DNA of 35,480 nucleotides from a virus. The notes beneath the pieces are model-generated. The model searched no databases and was not told where the DNA came from. It saw only the letters and a list, made by a program, of their open reading frames with translations. How positions within the stretch are numbered: the stretch's first letter is position 1; the number at the start of each line of letters is the position of its first letter. Of this stretch, positions 6,688-15,322 are shown piece after piece. Position numbers and translations under genes: made by a program. The stretch is taken from IMG/VR virus record IMGVR_UViG_3300012207_000006, positions 1-35,480 of that record; one strand, written 5' to 3'.

Positions 6688-7829
6688 AGCGACTCGGAAA
6701 ACTTGACAACGAGTTCCCCGTAATCGGCCCCGACGCCTGATGTATTCGGGAATGCGGGTGGCTCGAGAATACAGGCTTGGAGCGTCACGCCCGTGATGGT
6801 CACTACGGCATTGTCGGCCGGCGCCCCTCCTGTGAAGATCGGCGGATTGACGGGTAGGATGACGAACCCGCCTGTGAGCGAGTTCGTATCAGCGGTCACT
6901 TCATAGACCGGGGCAAGCCCACCGACCGACAGCACGTCACCCGTGCGCAGCCAATTACTGACCGATGCGGTAGCGCCATCAAGGTAGAAGCTGTTGCCCG
7001 TGGCTTGAGGATGGCTCGCGCCAATATAGCCTGCGGGCGTCGCAGTATTCCATGCATTGGTACCGAAGATGAACGTTGTACCTGTCAACGCATTCGTTGT
7101 GTCGGTGCCGTAGACTAGAAATCGATTGGAATTGGCGGCGACAACACTGTTCACTGCGATGAGAATGCGATACCAACCACTGCCGATAACATCGTTCGGG
7201 AATACTGTTCCACCACCAGTCACAATGGCTGCCGATGGAACACCAGCCGTCCAAGTCACGTCTACCTGCGCCCGCCACGCTGCGGCTGTGTTGTCGTAAA
7301 TGCCGAACGATGTTTTGGTCGCCGTGCCGTTACGAAGATAAATCGCGATGGATTTCGTCCCATCAGCGGTGAATGCTACCGTCGCCTGGATAGCCTCTGC
7401 GCTGGCGGCATTGTTGTCGTCGATCTGATAGGCTGCCGTCCCGCCGAAGGGGTCGGCCTGCCCCGCTGTGAGCGTGGGTGTGCCTACCCAAACAGTCCAA
7501 CTAGCCGCGCCGAAGTTCTCCGGATCGGTGACGAGCTGCGGCGCCTGATTCACCAGCGGTGACCCGCCACCGGCACCGAGTGGCGTGAGGTGATCTCGAT
7601 GGTCGATGCTAAAGATGGTTCCATTCCTATAGAGGTTACCCACTGTGGCGAGTAGCGCGCGACCGTTTATTGACCGCACGTTGATGAGGTATTTCTCCAT
7701 CCAAGTGCGCCCGATTTGCTGTGTAGCGCGGATGTTCACTCGGCCGGACTGCGCTTTTGCGATCAGCGGCCCCGGCATCTCCAATGAGGAGACTTCGATA
7801 GGAATGACAGCACGGGGGAAGCTAGCCAC
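6684..7829 (-). CDS. Distal tail protein with inserted carbohydrate-binding-like domain
   Basis: The 381-aa product has an N-terminal half-domain (about 1-95) and a C-terminal one (about 295-381, ending in GELVVKFSESL), with a beta-sandwich inserted from about 100 to 285. The insert starts with a phrase common in phage jelly-roll modules (ENFGAASWTVW) and continues through repeated strands (AYQIDDNN, KSIAIYLRNGT, GWYRILIAV). Such inserts in distal tail proteins are associated with glycan binding and give extra host-surface contact. GTG 7829 overlaps the end of the tape measure gene. The central domain call is by pattern only. Confidence 0.65.
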   Translation of the reverse strand: MASFPRAVIPIEVSSLEMPGPLIAKAQSGRVNIRATQQIGRTWMEKYLINVRSINGRALLATVGNLYRNGTIFSIDHRDHLTPLGAGGGSPLVNQAPQLVTDPENFGAASWTVWVGTPTLTAGQADPFGGTAAYQIDDNNAASAEAIQATVAFTADGTKSIAIYLRNGTATKTSFGIYDNTAAAWRAQVDVTWTAGVPSAAIVTGGGTVFPNDVIGSGWYRILIAVNSVVAANSNRFLVYGTDTTNALTGTTFIFGTNAWNTATPAGYIGASHPQATGNSFYLDGATASVSNWLRTGDVLSVGGLAPVYEVTADTNSLTGGFVILPVNPPIFTGGAPADNAVVTITGVTLQACILEPPAFPNTSGVGADYGELVVKFSESL

Positions 7830-9015
7830 GGAAGAACCGCCGGCGAATTGCCCGACTCCGGTCTGCGTGTCCTGCTACGGTCGCGGCGATCTGCGCCCCG
7901 TTTTGGTTAATGAACTGAGCGACACCTTGGGCGTCGATGGCGTTTATCGTGAAGTGCACGTTACTGGTGACTCCACCACCGACGAGACTTTGATTGATCG
8001 GCCCCGGCACTGGCGTAGTGCCGCCGGTGGTGACGGAGCCCGCGCCAACCGTGCCCGCAGCAGTTTTCAATATGCCGTGGATCAGTTCATCGGTAAAATC
8101 GCGATAGAGGAGCCGGAGAATGTTGTCGAGGAACTGCTGGAACGCGAACGTCCCGGTTATGACGAACTCCTCAATGGCTCCCTGGATCGTTTCCAGCCCA
8201 CCTTTCAGTAGGGCGGCGGCACGTTCCATTTGACGCATTTTCTCGGCGCCGATATGTAGCAACAAGGCGAGTTGCTTTGCTTCCTCGCCAGCTTCCTGGT
8301 GCGTTTTGATCAGAAACTCTAGCCGCTTTTGGTAAAGGCCCATGGTGGCCGTCATCTGCTCCAGCGGAGTACGTTTGAGCATCTGGAGCAGCGTGTTAGA
8401 CTCGCGAAGGGATTCATTGAAGTCGCGACGCCCTGCGATTTGCTCCCCGCGACGAGCCCGCCGACCCATGCCAGGAATCTCCCGCAGGAGTATGTCGGCT
8501 TGCCCTTCGAGGAGCTTACCGGCAGCCCCGCCGAGGCGCTGCGCTTCTTGGCGCATAGCTGCTGCCGCATCGCGGAGCCGCTTGATCGCTTGCTCGGCTT
8601 TTGTTTCGGGGGGCGCTTCCCCAAGGAGACGCCGCACATCGTTGTGCGCATCACGCGCACTCGTCTGCATTTTGTCGATCGAGAGCGAAATGTCCTTGAC
8701 AATCTTGTTGAATTCCTGGAATGCATTGACGAGGTTGACGATGGTGAGAATGAGGCCAGCCGCAGCGGTCGGGCCAGCAAGTCTCCCGAGCGAACTGGCG
8801 AGACTTAATGCAGAAACGTTGCCCGTAGAAAGCTGGGCGGCGAGATGGGTCCCTGCGAGCGCCACGGTGCGTAAGCGTCTTCCGCCGATATCGGCTGCAC
8901 CATTCACGAGGCTCAGGGTCTTGCCGAATTGTTGGCCCCGCGCATTGAGAGTCGCAACACCTGCGGCGGCCTGGCTGGTGTCATAAACGATAGAAAGCCG
9001 GACTACATCAGCCAT
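7822..9015 (-). CDS. Tape measure protein (short)
   Basis: The product is 397 aa and helical throughout: an N-terminal strand-helix start, a hydrophobic helix at about 80-96 (AGLILTIVNLVNAFQEF), a long charged coiled region, and a second hydrophobic region near 290. The C-terminal part (about 345-397: SNVHFTINAIDAQGVAQFI, then ADRSRAIRRRFFRG) is a common ending of siphovirus tape measures. At roughly 1.5 angstroms per residue it predicts a tail of about 60 nm. It lies directly after the chaperone pair, as in most siphoviruses. Confidence 0.85.
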   Translation of the reverse strand: MADVVRLSIVYDTSQAAAGVATLNARGQQFGKTLSLVNGAADIGGRRLRTVALAGTHLAAQLSTGNVSALSLASSLGRLAGPTAAAGLILTIVNLVNAFQEFNKIVKDISLSIDKMQTSARDAHNDVRRLLGEAPPETKAEQAIKRLRDAAAAMRQEAQRLGGAAGKLLEGQADILLREIPGMGRRARRGEQIAGRRDFNESLRESNTLLQMLKRTPLEQMTATMGLYQKRLEFLIKTHQEAGEEAKQLALLLHIGAEKMRQMERAAALLKGGLETIQGAIEEFVITGTFAFQQFLDNILRLLYRDFTDELIHGILKTAAGTVGAGSVTTGGTTPVPGPINQSLVGGGVTSNVHFTINAIDAQGVAQFINQNGAQIAATVAGHADRSRAIRRRFFRG

Positions 9016-9172
9016 GTCGCTTGCCCTCTTGTTCTTTCTTTTTGCGTTCGACTTCTTCCCAATGATAGAGCCCCGCCCAGTAGCGGAACTCCGTCTCGGT
9101 CATCGTTGCCTCTAATTCCGCCAGCGTTTTGCCCAGCTCCCGCGCGAGGCTTAGGCGGAAGCGGAGGGAGGG
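9008..9172 (-). CDS. Tail assembly chaperone, -1 frame extension (GT-type product)
   Basis: An open frame without a start of its own overlaps the end of the chaperone gene in the -1 frame and continues to the stop at 9008-9010. Its start (FRLSLARELGKTLAELEATM) matches the pattern of the second half of frameshifted tail chaperones (gpT-like), and it ends with a very basic tail. The only ATG, at 9103, would remove the conserved part, so I infer a -1 ribosomal slip near the C-rich run around 9164-9171. No perfect slippery heptamer is visible. If translated alone from 9103 it would be 31 aa. Confidence 0.5.
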   Translation of the reverse strand, partial: PSLRFRLSLARELGKTLAELEATMTETEFRYWAGLYHWEEVERKKKEQEGKRHG

Positions 9173-9522
9173 TCCGTATTGACGACCGCGACCACTTGCT
9201 CGGGCGATGGCAGGAGCGTCTCCATCATGGCCTGTTCGATCTGTTGCAGAAGTTGCACGGACACCCGCTCCCGCAGGGCGTCGATGTCCCGAATCTCGAA
9301 AAGCTTCGAGCCATCTTCGGCTTCAGCGCAATGCACCAGCACGAACAGGCCCACATAATCGGGCTCGCGCTCGACCTCATCCTTCGGCATGGCATCCGCG
9401 AGCGCTTTTCGCGTAAGGGGCGTGAAGTAAATATCCTGACCGAGCACGGTGATTTTACGGCGTTCCAACGGCGACGCCGCCACCAGCTTCTCAATGAACC
9501 GCTTGCCATTGGAGGCGCTCAT
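9151..9522 (-). CDS. Tail assembly chaperone (gpG-like)
   Basis: The 123-aa protein lies between the tail tube and tape measure genes, the usual site of the tail assembly chaperone that coats the tape measure during tail assembly. It shows a substrate-like N-terminus (ITVLGQDIYFTPLTRKALAD), an acidic helical middle (VHCAEAEDGSKLF), and a disordered end (NTDPPSASA). ATG 9522 overlaps the tail tube stop as ATGA. The overlapping -1 frame downstream supports this identity. Confidence 0.78.
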   Translation of the reverse strand: MSASNGKRFIEKLVAASPLERRKITVLGQDIYFTPLTRKALADAMPKDEVEREPDYVGLFVLVHCAEAEDGSKLFEIRDIDALRERVSVQLLQQIEQAMMETLLPSPEQVVAVVNTDPPSASA

Positions 9523-9923
9523 ACCCAGGAAATAACCGCTGGCACGTTGAGATGGAATGTGAAATCTACGGTGACAGGATTGTCCCCCTCTGGGCTGCTG
9601 ACCTGATAGCCTTCGAGCAACGCGCCGGTCGTCCAGGTCCAAGTTTTCCCCGTGGCGACCGTGAAGACCAATGTCTGCAATGACAGGTCGGGCGTGGCGG
9701 CTTCGAGGTAGTCGATCAGTGTCTTTTGCCCCGTGACGTAATCGAGCACCCCGGCGAAGGTGAGTGTGTGAATGACGAGCCCGCCCTGGCGTTGCGCAAG
9801 TTTGTCACCTTTAACCGTGACATCGATCAATCCGCGAGTCGTGTTCACTCCGACGACCCGGGCATTCCCGAGCGCGACCGCGTTGAAGGTCACGCTCCCG
9901 TCCATACCTCTGTAAACGCTCAT
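9519..9923 (-). CDS. Major tail tube protein
   Basis: The product is 134 aa, a typical length for short tail tube proteins that stack as hexamers. It is beta-rich, beginning MSVYRGMDGSVTFNAVALGN, with a central TVKGDKLAQRQGGL loop and a strand pattern ending in TVDFTFHL, as in the tube fold shared with gpV and Hcp. It follows a tail terminator candidate and precedes the chaperone. AGGGAGG lies just upstream of ATG 9923. Confidence 0.78.
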   Translation of the reverse strand: MSVYRGMDGSVTFNAVALGNARVVGVNTTRGLIDVTVKGDKLAQRQGGLVIHTLTFAGVLDYVTGQKTLIDYLEAATPDLSLQTLVFTVATGKTWTWTTGALLEGYQVSSPEGDNPVTVDFTFHLNVPAVISWV

Positions 9924-9932
9924 ACAACCTCC

Positions 9933-10352
9933 CTAGGGAACGGTTTCCAAAACGCGAAATGGCGCAGTCACCACGAAAGACCGCCATGATTCCTCGAACA
10001 ATGCTACCGGGGCACTGACCGCGCCGAACATCACGTCATCGTTGGGGCTCGCCAGCCGTTTGCGGTTGAAGATCGCCCGCGCCGTTTCGGCCAGTGCGCT
10101 AATCGCCCCGTCACCGAGATCCTTGGGGCCGAACACCGCGAGCTGCACGATCCCGACGATGCTGTTGATGCCGCCGACAGCGGGAACGGTTTTCGTCAGC
10201 ACAGCGCCGTTGCCCCAAATAAAATCCACCTTGAGCCATGAGCCGGTATCCGGGGGCATGAAAGGGACATTGGCCCACGAAATCGGCGTCGTCGTCCCCC
10301 ACGCTGTGGCAAGCGCTGTTTCGATCGCATCAGCCGCGGCGTCGGGCGTCAT
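9933..10352 (-). CDS. Tail terminator protein (DUF4128-like)
   Basis: The product is 139 aa with an N-terminal helix (DAAADAIETALATAW), then PISWANVPFMPPDTGSWLKVDFIWGN, a pattern typical of phage terminator proteins that cap the tail tube and join it to the head. Later strands include VGIVQLAVFGP. It lies between the neck protein and the tail tube. It overlaps its upstream neighbour by ATGA. Confidence 0.7.
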   Translation of the reverse strand: MTPDAAADAIETALATAWGTTTPISWANVPFMPPDTGSWLKVDFIWGNGAVLTKTVPAVGGINSIVGIVQLAVFGPKDLGDGAISALAETARAIFNRKRLASPNDDVMFGAVSAPVALFEESWRSFVVTAPFRVLETVP

Positions 10353-10672
10353 TCTTGGAAGCGCTGCACGATGGCATCCATGCGCTGCTGCGATTCCTCA
10401 GCGGTGATCCGCGCCATCCCTTCCGGTGCCTGTTTACTGTGACCGTACTCTAGCGCCACAATGTAACGCACATCGTTGCCGATGACTTGCTCAGTACCGA
10501 ACTCCGACAATCCGGGGGGCGAGCGGAACCATCCCGACCGCGCATTGCCGGTGTCGATGGGCGTCCGCGCACGCACGGTCACCTGCGTCTCGGTTACAAA
10601 GGCGTCAATGATCTGCTCCGTGCGATGTTTCTGCATGAGCGCCACTTCGTCGAATGATCGGAAGGTGGCCAT
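10349..10672 (-). CDS. HK97 gp10-like neck / tail-completion protein
   Basis: I start at ATG 10672, which overlaps the preceding stop as TGATG, giving 107 aa. The sequence has the hallmarks of the HK97 gp10-like family: TVRARTPIDTGNARSGWF, then VRYIVALEYGHSKQAPEGM, then a C-terminal helix. These proteins sit at the head-tail interface. Its position directly before the tail terminator is the usual one. A longer frame reaching 11062 overlaps the upstream virion gene and is not needed. Confidence 0.82.
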   Translation of the reverse strand: MATFRSFDEVALMQKHRTEQIIDAFVTETQVTVRARTPIDTGNARSGWFRSPPGLSEFGTEQVIGNDVRYIVALEYGHSKQAPEGMARITAEESQQRMDAIVQRFQE

Positions 10673-11151
10673 CAGTCGCTCGTAGCTCCGGAAATTGCAA
10701 TGATCCCCGCAGCATCCAAAGTTATGGGGAACGTGTTGCCCGTCGTCGCTGTCACGTCGGCGGGTGTCGTGTCTAGCAAGCACACGCAGAGTAAGGGTTT
10801 CACGATGCCGTTGAGCGTCGCGTTCGCATAGATGACGGCGAAGCGTGCGATGATCGAGCCCCCAGAAGCCGTCCAGCTGGGATCGTTCGCATCGAAGGTG
10901 ACCGTCCCGCCAGAGCGCGTAAAGACTTCGCCTGTGAGTGCGACGCCCCCCGTGGTATAGCCATTGGCATTCGCGTGTTCGTTCGTGAGATCCCCATAGA
11001 CTCCCGTGCCGACGGAAAGCGTGTTCGCATTCGAAGTGGAAAGAAAGAGCGCGCACTGCCAATTAGCGGTGGCATCCATGTCGTGGGTGCCATCGCCGAC
11101 GTACTTTTTGGCGAAATCGTACATTTTCCATTTGCCTGCGGCGCCGCTCAC
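10672..11151 (-). CDS. Hypothetical virion protein, beta-rich
   Basis: The 159-aa product begins with KWKMYDFAKKYVGDGTHDMD and contains TANWQCALFLSTSNANTL, a pattern I associate with virion or receptor-binding region proteins of small siphoviruses, but no family name is certain. It is beta-rich with low charge, like structural proteins. It lies between a tailspike-like cluster and the neck gene, overlapping both neighbours by 4 or fewer bases. The role is unknown. Confidence 0.65.
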   Translation of the reverse strand: MSGAAGKWKMYDFAKKYVGDGTHDMDATANWQCALFLSTSNANTLSVGTGVYGDLTNEHANANGYTTGGVALTGEVFTRSGGTVTFDANDPSWTASGGSIIARFAVIYANATLNGIVKPLLCVCLLDTTPADVTATTGNTFPITLDAAGIIAISGATSD

Positions 11152-11483
11152 AGTTCGCGCACTCCCTTCACTCGCCGATTCACGGATGTGTAGACGTTCA
11201 GCCCGTCACCGAACACCTCCCAGATGACTTGACCATCGAGCGCAGCGAGATAAGTCCGCAGCACATCGCCGTCTACGACGGCCGTATAGGTACCTGGTGT
11301 GCCGCTGAGTTCGGCCATGCTCTTAGTCAGCGCCGCATTGATCGTCGCTCCGCCCCGCGTGAGGCTGAACCATGCTTGAAGTCCAGCAAGGCCAGCCGCG
11401 GCGATCGTTGCCCCCGTCGTGGCGTTGTCCGTCGTCACCCGGTATTTGTAGCGCCAGTCGTTATCCAAGCTGACGTGTTTCAT
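11148..11483 (-). CDS. Hypothetical virion protein
   Basis: The 111-aa product starts MKHVSLDNDWRYKYRVTTD and contains WFSLTRGGATINAALTKSM, which resembles beta-sandwich decoration or baseplate proteins that carry Ig-like folds. It has no membrane or signal segment. It lies just after the tailspike gene and overlaps the next gene by ATGA. No specific family is recognised. Confidence 0.6.
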   Translation of the reverse strand: MKHVSLDNDWRYKYRVTTDNATTGATIAAAGLAGLQAWFSLTRGGATINAALTKSMAELSGTPGTYTAVVDGDVLRTYLAALDGQVIWEVFGDGLNVYTSVNRRVKGVREL

Positions 11484-11518
11484 CTATGTCCCAGCGAGGG
11501 CTAAGGCTCTGGGGGCGA

Positions 11519-13426
11519 TCAATGCACGATCTCCCAAAAGACCGTGCTAGTATCTGTACCGCTGGATGAACTGATAACGAAGGATGTCCCGGCGACGATG
11601 GTACCGATGCTGAGGTGTCCTACAGTGCCACCCGTGACGACCCGCGTCAGGTGGATATTGTCGGCGGCCAATACTTCGGCAGTGGAAACAGTGACTGTAC
11701 CGCCTACTAATACAGCCCGTCCCTGTGTCACGCCGGTTGAGAGTCGATTCCCGCGACGCTGCGAGAGAGCCACACTGTCTGTGATCCCCGCTATAGCATT
11801 GCCCATCACATCATTGAAGGCCAAATCAGCTTCAGCGGTATTTTCTAGTCGAATCCCAGCTTGCTGTGTCACCCCAGCATCGTTCCGACATTTGTTCCCC
11901 AAGCAGACACAGCGAGTGCTTGACTCTGAGAACGTGATGCCATTCTGCTGAGTGACAGTCCCACTTGCTAATTGATCATTGTCAGTGCAGGTGTTGTCAT
12001 TCACGACGCAATTCGCTGAGTTATGTACCTGAATCCCGGAAAAGTTATTCAAGCGACAGATGTTCCCAACGACCGTCGTGAAAGGGCTCCCTGTGTTGTT
12101 ACCGAGAAAGATACCAGTACCACTAACGGAGCCTTCGACGTAGTTTCCGTTCACGTTGTTGTATTTGCCGGCGTCAAAGACCTCGATGCCATTCGTCGCG
12201 CAACTCTGGACGATGTTGTCGCAAACGGTATTGTTCGCAATCGCGGCGCCAAACAAGGTAATTCCCTCACCCGATACGCCTAAACTGCCGACGACAACGT
12301 TGTTCGCAATGACGTTGTACTGACAGGCGGTCGCACCATCAAGGAGAATCCCTTGATTATTGCAAGCTACCACCATGCATCCGACGACTGTCCCGTATTT
12401 ATGGTCTTGAACGTGAATCCCGGCATTCCCGCTGCCCTGTGTGCCTCCACAACCCCTTACATAGCAACTCGTGATAAGACATTCGAGCGATGTGGGACCC
12501 AGTTCAATGCCGTTCTGTCCCGTCGTGCCTGTGTTCAATACAATGCAGGCAATCGCAATGCTGCGCTGAACCGATCCGTCCATATAAATGCCGTTGCCAT
12601 TGAAGTTTTCGATAGTACAGCGATCAATCGTGCGGTAGAATCCACTATCGAACGTGATGCCGTGGAATCCCTGAAAGGTATGCACATTGACCACTTGGCA
12701 TTGATCGGCGGCGCCAGCTCCATGAATGAGTGAGCCAGCCGTTGCGGAACCTACTCCCTCAATCCGCAGGTTCTCAATTCGCTGGTAGGTAGAATTAAAG
12801 ACAATGCCATCACCAGTTGTCTGAGTATAGACGAGAGTGGTTGCTTCACGTCCAGCCCCGAGAAGAACTACGCCCTTTACCGCTGGAAAGGTCACTCCTG
12901 TAAAGCGATACGTTCCTTCTGGCGCGTAGACTGTTTGTCCGACAGTGGCACTGGTCAACGCGGCTTGAAGAGCTACCGTATCGTTGGCAACATTATCCCC
13001 TGCGGCTCCGTATGCCTTAACATCAACAACGTTGGGATTGGCACCCTCACGGGTCATGCGGACTGCTGTATTAAATGTGATGAGGGAGGCATTGTAGGGC
13101 AGCATCACTACCCCGTCCCACGCCCTGATCGGGACATACACATAGGGCCACCCCAGGAGTCGCGCTAATTCGATCGCTGTCGTCAGTCGCACTTCCACCG
13201 TTCCGGTAAATGCATTACTGCCAGCGTTAACCGTCTTGCTCGAGCCTGGGCGCAGGATATTCACACCATCGGGGTTATAGCCTTGTCCTGCGAGCAGAAT
13301 CCGAAAGGCGGGCTTGTCTATCGCTGCGTACGAGGGGTCAGTGCTCGGGACCACTCGTTCCAGATACTGTTGCCAGATTGGGACAAGCGTTCTTTCCTGA
13401 TAGTCTTTCGAGATCAGTAGGGACAT
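11519..13426 (-). CDS. Tailspike / depolymerase-like protein with right-handed beta-helix
   Basis: I start at ATG 13426, preceded by GAGGTGG, giving 635 aa. Residues about 1-110 are a virion-binding head (QERTLVPIWQQYLERVVP). A pectate-lyase-like start follows (VVDVKAYGAAGDNVANDTVA), then VYAPEGTYRFTGV and a long region of repeats rich in Asn, Gly, Val and Ile of the NosD / parallel beta-helix type (for example VVACNNQGILLDGA and NNVNGNYVEGSVSGTGIFL). Such spikes bind and often cleave host capsule or O-antigen. A short beta domain (VGGTVTVSTAEVL) closes the protein. The fold is clear; enzymatic activity is not visible from sequence. Confidence 0.85.
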   Translation of the reverse strand: MSLLISKDYQERTLVPIWQQYLERVVPSTDPSYAAIDKPAFRILLAGQGYNPDGVNILRPGSSKTVNAGSNAFTGTVEVRLTTAIELARLLGWPYVYVPIRAWDGVVMLPYNASLITFNTAVRMTREGANPNVVDVKAYGAAGDNVANDTVALQAALTSATVGQTVYAPEGTYRFTGVTFPAVKGVVLLGAGREATTLVYTQTTGDGIVFNSTYQRIENLRIEGVGSATAGSLIHGAGAADQCQVVNVHTFQGFHGITFDSGFYRTIDRCTIENFNGNGIYMDGSVQRSIAIACIVLNTGTTGQNGIELGPTSLECLITSCYVRGCGGTQGSGNAGIHVQDHKYGTVVGCMVVACNNQGILLDGATACQYNVIANNVVVGSLGVSGEGITLFGAAIANNTVCDNIVQSCATNGIEVFDAGKYNNVNGNYVEGSVSGTGIFLGNNTGSPFTTVVGNICRLNNFSGIQVHNSANCVVNDNTCTDNDQLASGTVTQQNGITFSESSTRCVCLGNKCRNDAGVTQQAGIRLENTAEADLAFNDVMGNAIAGITDSVALSQRRGNRLSTGVTQGRAVLVGGTVTVSTAEVLAADNIHLTRVVTGGTVGHLSIGTIVAGTSFVISSSSGTDTSTVFWEIVH

Positions 13427-13451
13427 TACATTCCACCTCGAGTCACGTGTT

Positions 13452-14381
13452 TCATACGTCTTCAACCCAATAGCGCGGCAGACCCCAATCCCGCACGAGA
13501 TAGCGATTGCCGCTCTCATCGGTAACGATGTACCAATTGTCCCCCAAGTCCGTTACCCGCAAGACGTTCTGGAAGGCGGATACTGAGAACCAGTTCGCTG
13601 GCTCATTGAGATACGGCTGCAAGGCTCGGAACGGCGGGGCATTCGGCCAGATGATGGGCGCTTGCCATTCCTGCCATTCGACGAGGAGCGGAACAGCAGC
13701 CTGCGCAATTTGCGCGTCGTCATGAACGACGGGCGTGGGCGTCCAGGATGGCCATAGAATGCGCGGGATGAAGTAGAACTCGTCAACGAGCGGAGGCGGC
13801 GCCACTGCAATATCGGCGTCATCGTAGACCACTGGCGTCGGTGTCCAGGACGGCCAGATGATGCGCGGAATGAAATGCACTTCATCTGGTACGATTGCGG
13901 GAATATCTTCGCTGCTTGCGTAGCCCCACGGCCCGATGATCGTAATGATGTCGGGCCATGGTAGTTGGGTGCTGATCGCGTATCCATCATCGAGCGCCAT
14001 GGTGGCGAAGGGGAGACTGTTTCCATCATCCCAGACCACCCGCACCGTGTTCTCATTGGGCCAGATGATGAGGGGCATGTCCCCGTCATCTTCAAAGACG
14101 CCAACCGCATGCCCCATGTCCCCTTGATCGGGAGGGACATATGAGAGGAGGTTCTGCGTCTGTTGAATGATGGGCGCTTGCCACGGATCAGACTCGAAGC
14201 TTTGCGGGAATTGCGGGCCAGCCCCGATCCCCACGAGGATCGACAGTGCCCCCATGTAGGCAGGCATCGGCCGGAGATAGAAAAAGAAGTCCTCATCGGG
14301 GACACAGACCGGCGTGCCGTCAGAATCACTCTGCGGGAAGAAGATTTCCGGCGATACGGCGAAGCCGGGGGCGAAGGACAC
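13452..14381 (-). CDS. Repeat-containing virion protein rich in Trp, Pro and Asp
   Basis: This 309-aa protein has two nearly identical 32-34-residue tandem units (residues about 165-196 and 199-230; 13692-13889) built on FIPRIxWPSWTPTPVVxDDA. Degenerate copies of the II-WPN motif occur near residues 105 and 243. It is very rich in Pro, Trp and Asp, and looks extended, perhaps a tail-fibre linker or an adhesin stalk. The C-terminus ends in WYIVTDESGNRYLVRDWG, a small beta motif seen at the ends of some phage proteins. It lies immediately upstream of the tailspike gene. No family recognised. Confidence 0.6.
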   Translation of the reverse strand: MSFAPGFAVSPEIFFPQSDSDGTPVCVPDEDFFFYLRPMPAYMGALSILVGIGAGPQFPQSFESDPWQAPIIQQTQNLLSYVPPDQGDMGHAVGVFEDDGDMPLIIWPNENTVRVVWDDGNSLPFATMALDDGYAISTQLPWPDIITIIGPWGYASSEDIPAIVPDEVHFIPRIIWPSWTPTPVVYDDADIAVAPPPLVDEFYFIPRILWPSWTPTPVVHDDAQIAQAAVPLLVEWQEWQAPIIWPNAPPFRALQPYLNEPANWFSVSAFQNVLRVTDLGDNWYIVTDESGNRYLVRDWGLPRYWVEDV

Positions 14382-14741
14382 CTAGTCGCCCCACACCATG
14401 CAGTTGACCGCAGTCCCGTCCGATGCCAGTTGTAAGGTCGCCGCCGCGGCCAGGAGAACCACGCCGTTAACGCAATTGACCGTGATGCTTTTCCGGTCAG
14501 CGGCGATCAGCTTGATAGAGGTCAGTGGCGCGTCAGTGGCAGCGGTGACGTTCGCCTTCGCTCCTACAAGTGCGATGGCGATGTTCATGAACAGGGGATT
14601 TCCTGACCCGGTGCCATCATCAGTGGGATAGAACGTTGCGACCCCACTGACCGTCAAAGCGGTCCCGAACCAGAACTTGCTCTGTCCCCCATAGGATGGG
14701 TAGACTGCCCCTGCCGCAGTTCCTGATCCTACGAGCACCAT
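14382..14741 (-). CDS. Small beta-rich virion protein
   Basis: The 119-aa product is low in charge and made of short strands (SKFWFGTALTVSGVATFYPT, then NPLFMNIAIALVGAKAN), consistent with a capsid or tail decoration protein. It carries no catalytic motif. It adjoins the repeat protein gene directly (no gap) and lies within the run of virion genes. Function unknown. Confidence 0.6.
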   Translation of the reverse strand: MVLVGSGTAAGAVYPSYGGQSKFWFGTALTVSGVATFYPTDDGTGSGNPLFMNIAIALVGAKANVTAATDAPLTSIKLIAADRKSITVNCVNGVVLLAAAATLQLASDGTAVNCMVWGD

Positions 14742-14752
14742 GTTCTCAACTC

Positions 14753-15322
14753 CTAGTTGTCGGCATACAGACCATATTCATGAATCTGCACACCATTACC
14801 AGCGTTCGAAATCGTGAATCCGACGAAGAAATCAACGATATTGGCGATGGTCGAATTGAATCCTGTCCCTACTGCGGGGACTCCCACCGGCGCAATGATC
14901 GTCATGTGACCTTGGGCATCATCGGTTTGGCCCGCTGTGAGCGTGAACATTTTCCCGGTGAAGGCGCCGAATCCGATGAGATTCGCATTCGTAGCGTTGC
15001 CAATCGCGCGGATCGTCAGATCAATGTCTGCCCAAAATGGGATCGTGGTGTGAGCACTCGCATTGAGTTGGATGTTTCCTGAGTCGAACGCTGCCACGCC
15101 GCCAATGATGACTTGGAAATTCATCAATCCAGGCGTCGTCACGATATTCGAAATAGCCCCGCTTACCCGCAGATTCAACTTTCGACCGAGACGGCACCAA
15201 TTCGGTGGCATGGTCCACAGCGCGTTCGGATTGATAACCGTTTTCGCAGTGGTATAGGTATTGAATAGCGTCCCAGCATCGGGCTGCGTGATGAGGCATT
15301 CCCGATAGGATTGGAGGCTCAT
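14753..15322 (-). CDS. Hypothetical virion protein (189 aa)
   Basis: The product has 189 aa. After a helical start (SLQSYRECLITQPDAGTLFN) it is all beta in pattern, with KLNLRVSGAISNIVTTPGLM and VGFTISNAGNGVQIHEYGLY. The jelly-roll-like alternation and low charge suit a capsid- or tail-attached protein. It overlaps the upstream gene by four bases. I do not recognise a named family. Confidence 0.6.
   Translation of the reverse strand: MSLQSYRECLITQPDAGTLFNTYTTAKTVINPNALWTMPPNWCRLGRKLNLRVSGAISNIVTTPGLMNFQVIIGGVAAFDSGNIQLNASAHTTIPFWADIDLTIRAIGNATNANLIGFGAFTGKMFTLTAGQTDDAQGHMTIIAPVGVPAVGTGFNSTIANIVDFFVGFTISNAGNGVQIHEYGLYADN

Noticed and set aside
10675-11062. N-terminal extension of the HK97 gp10-like gene to 11062
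   Set aside because: The extension lies in the shadow of the virion gene at 10672-11151, while ATG 10672 gives the usual family start.
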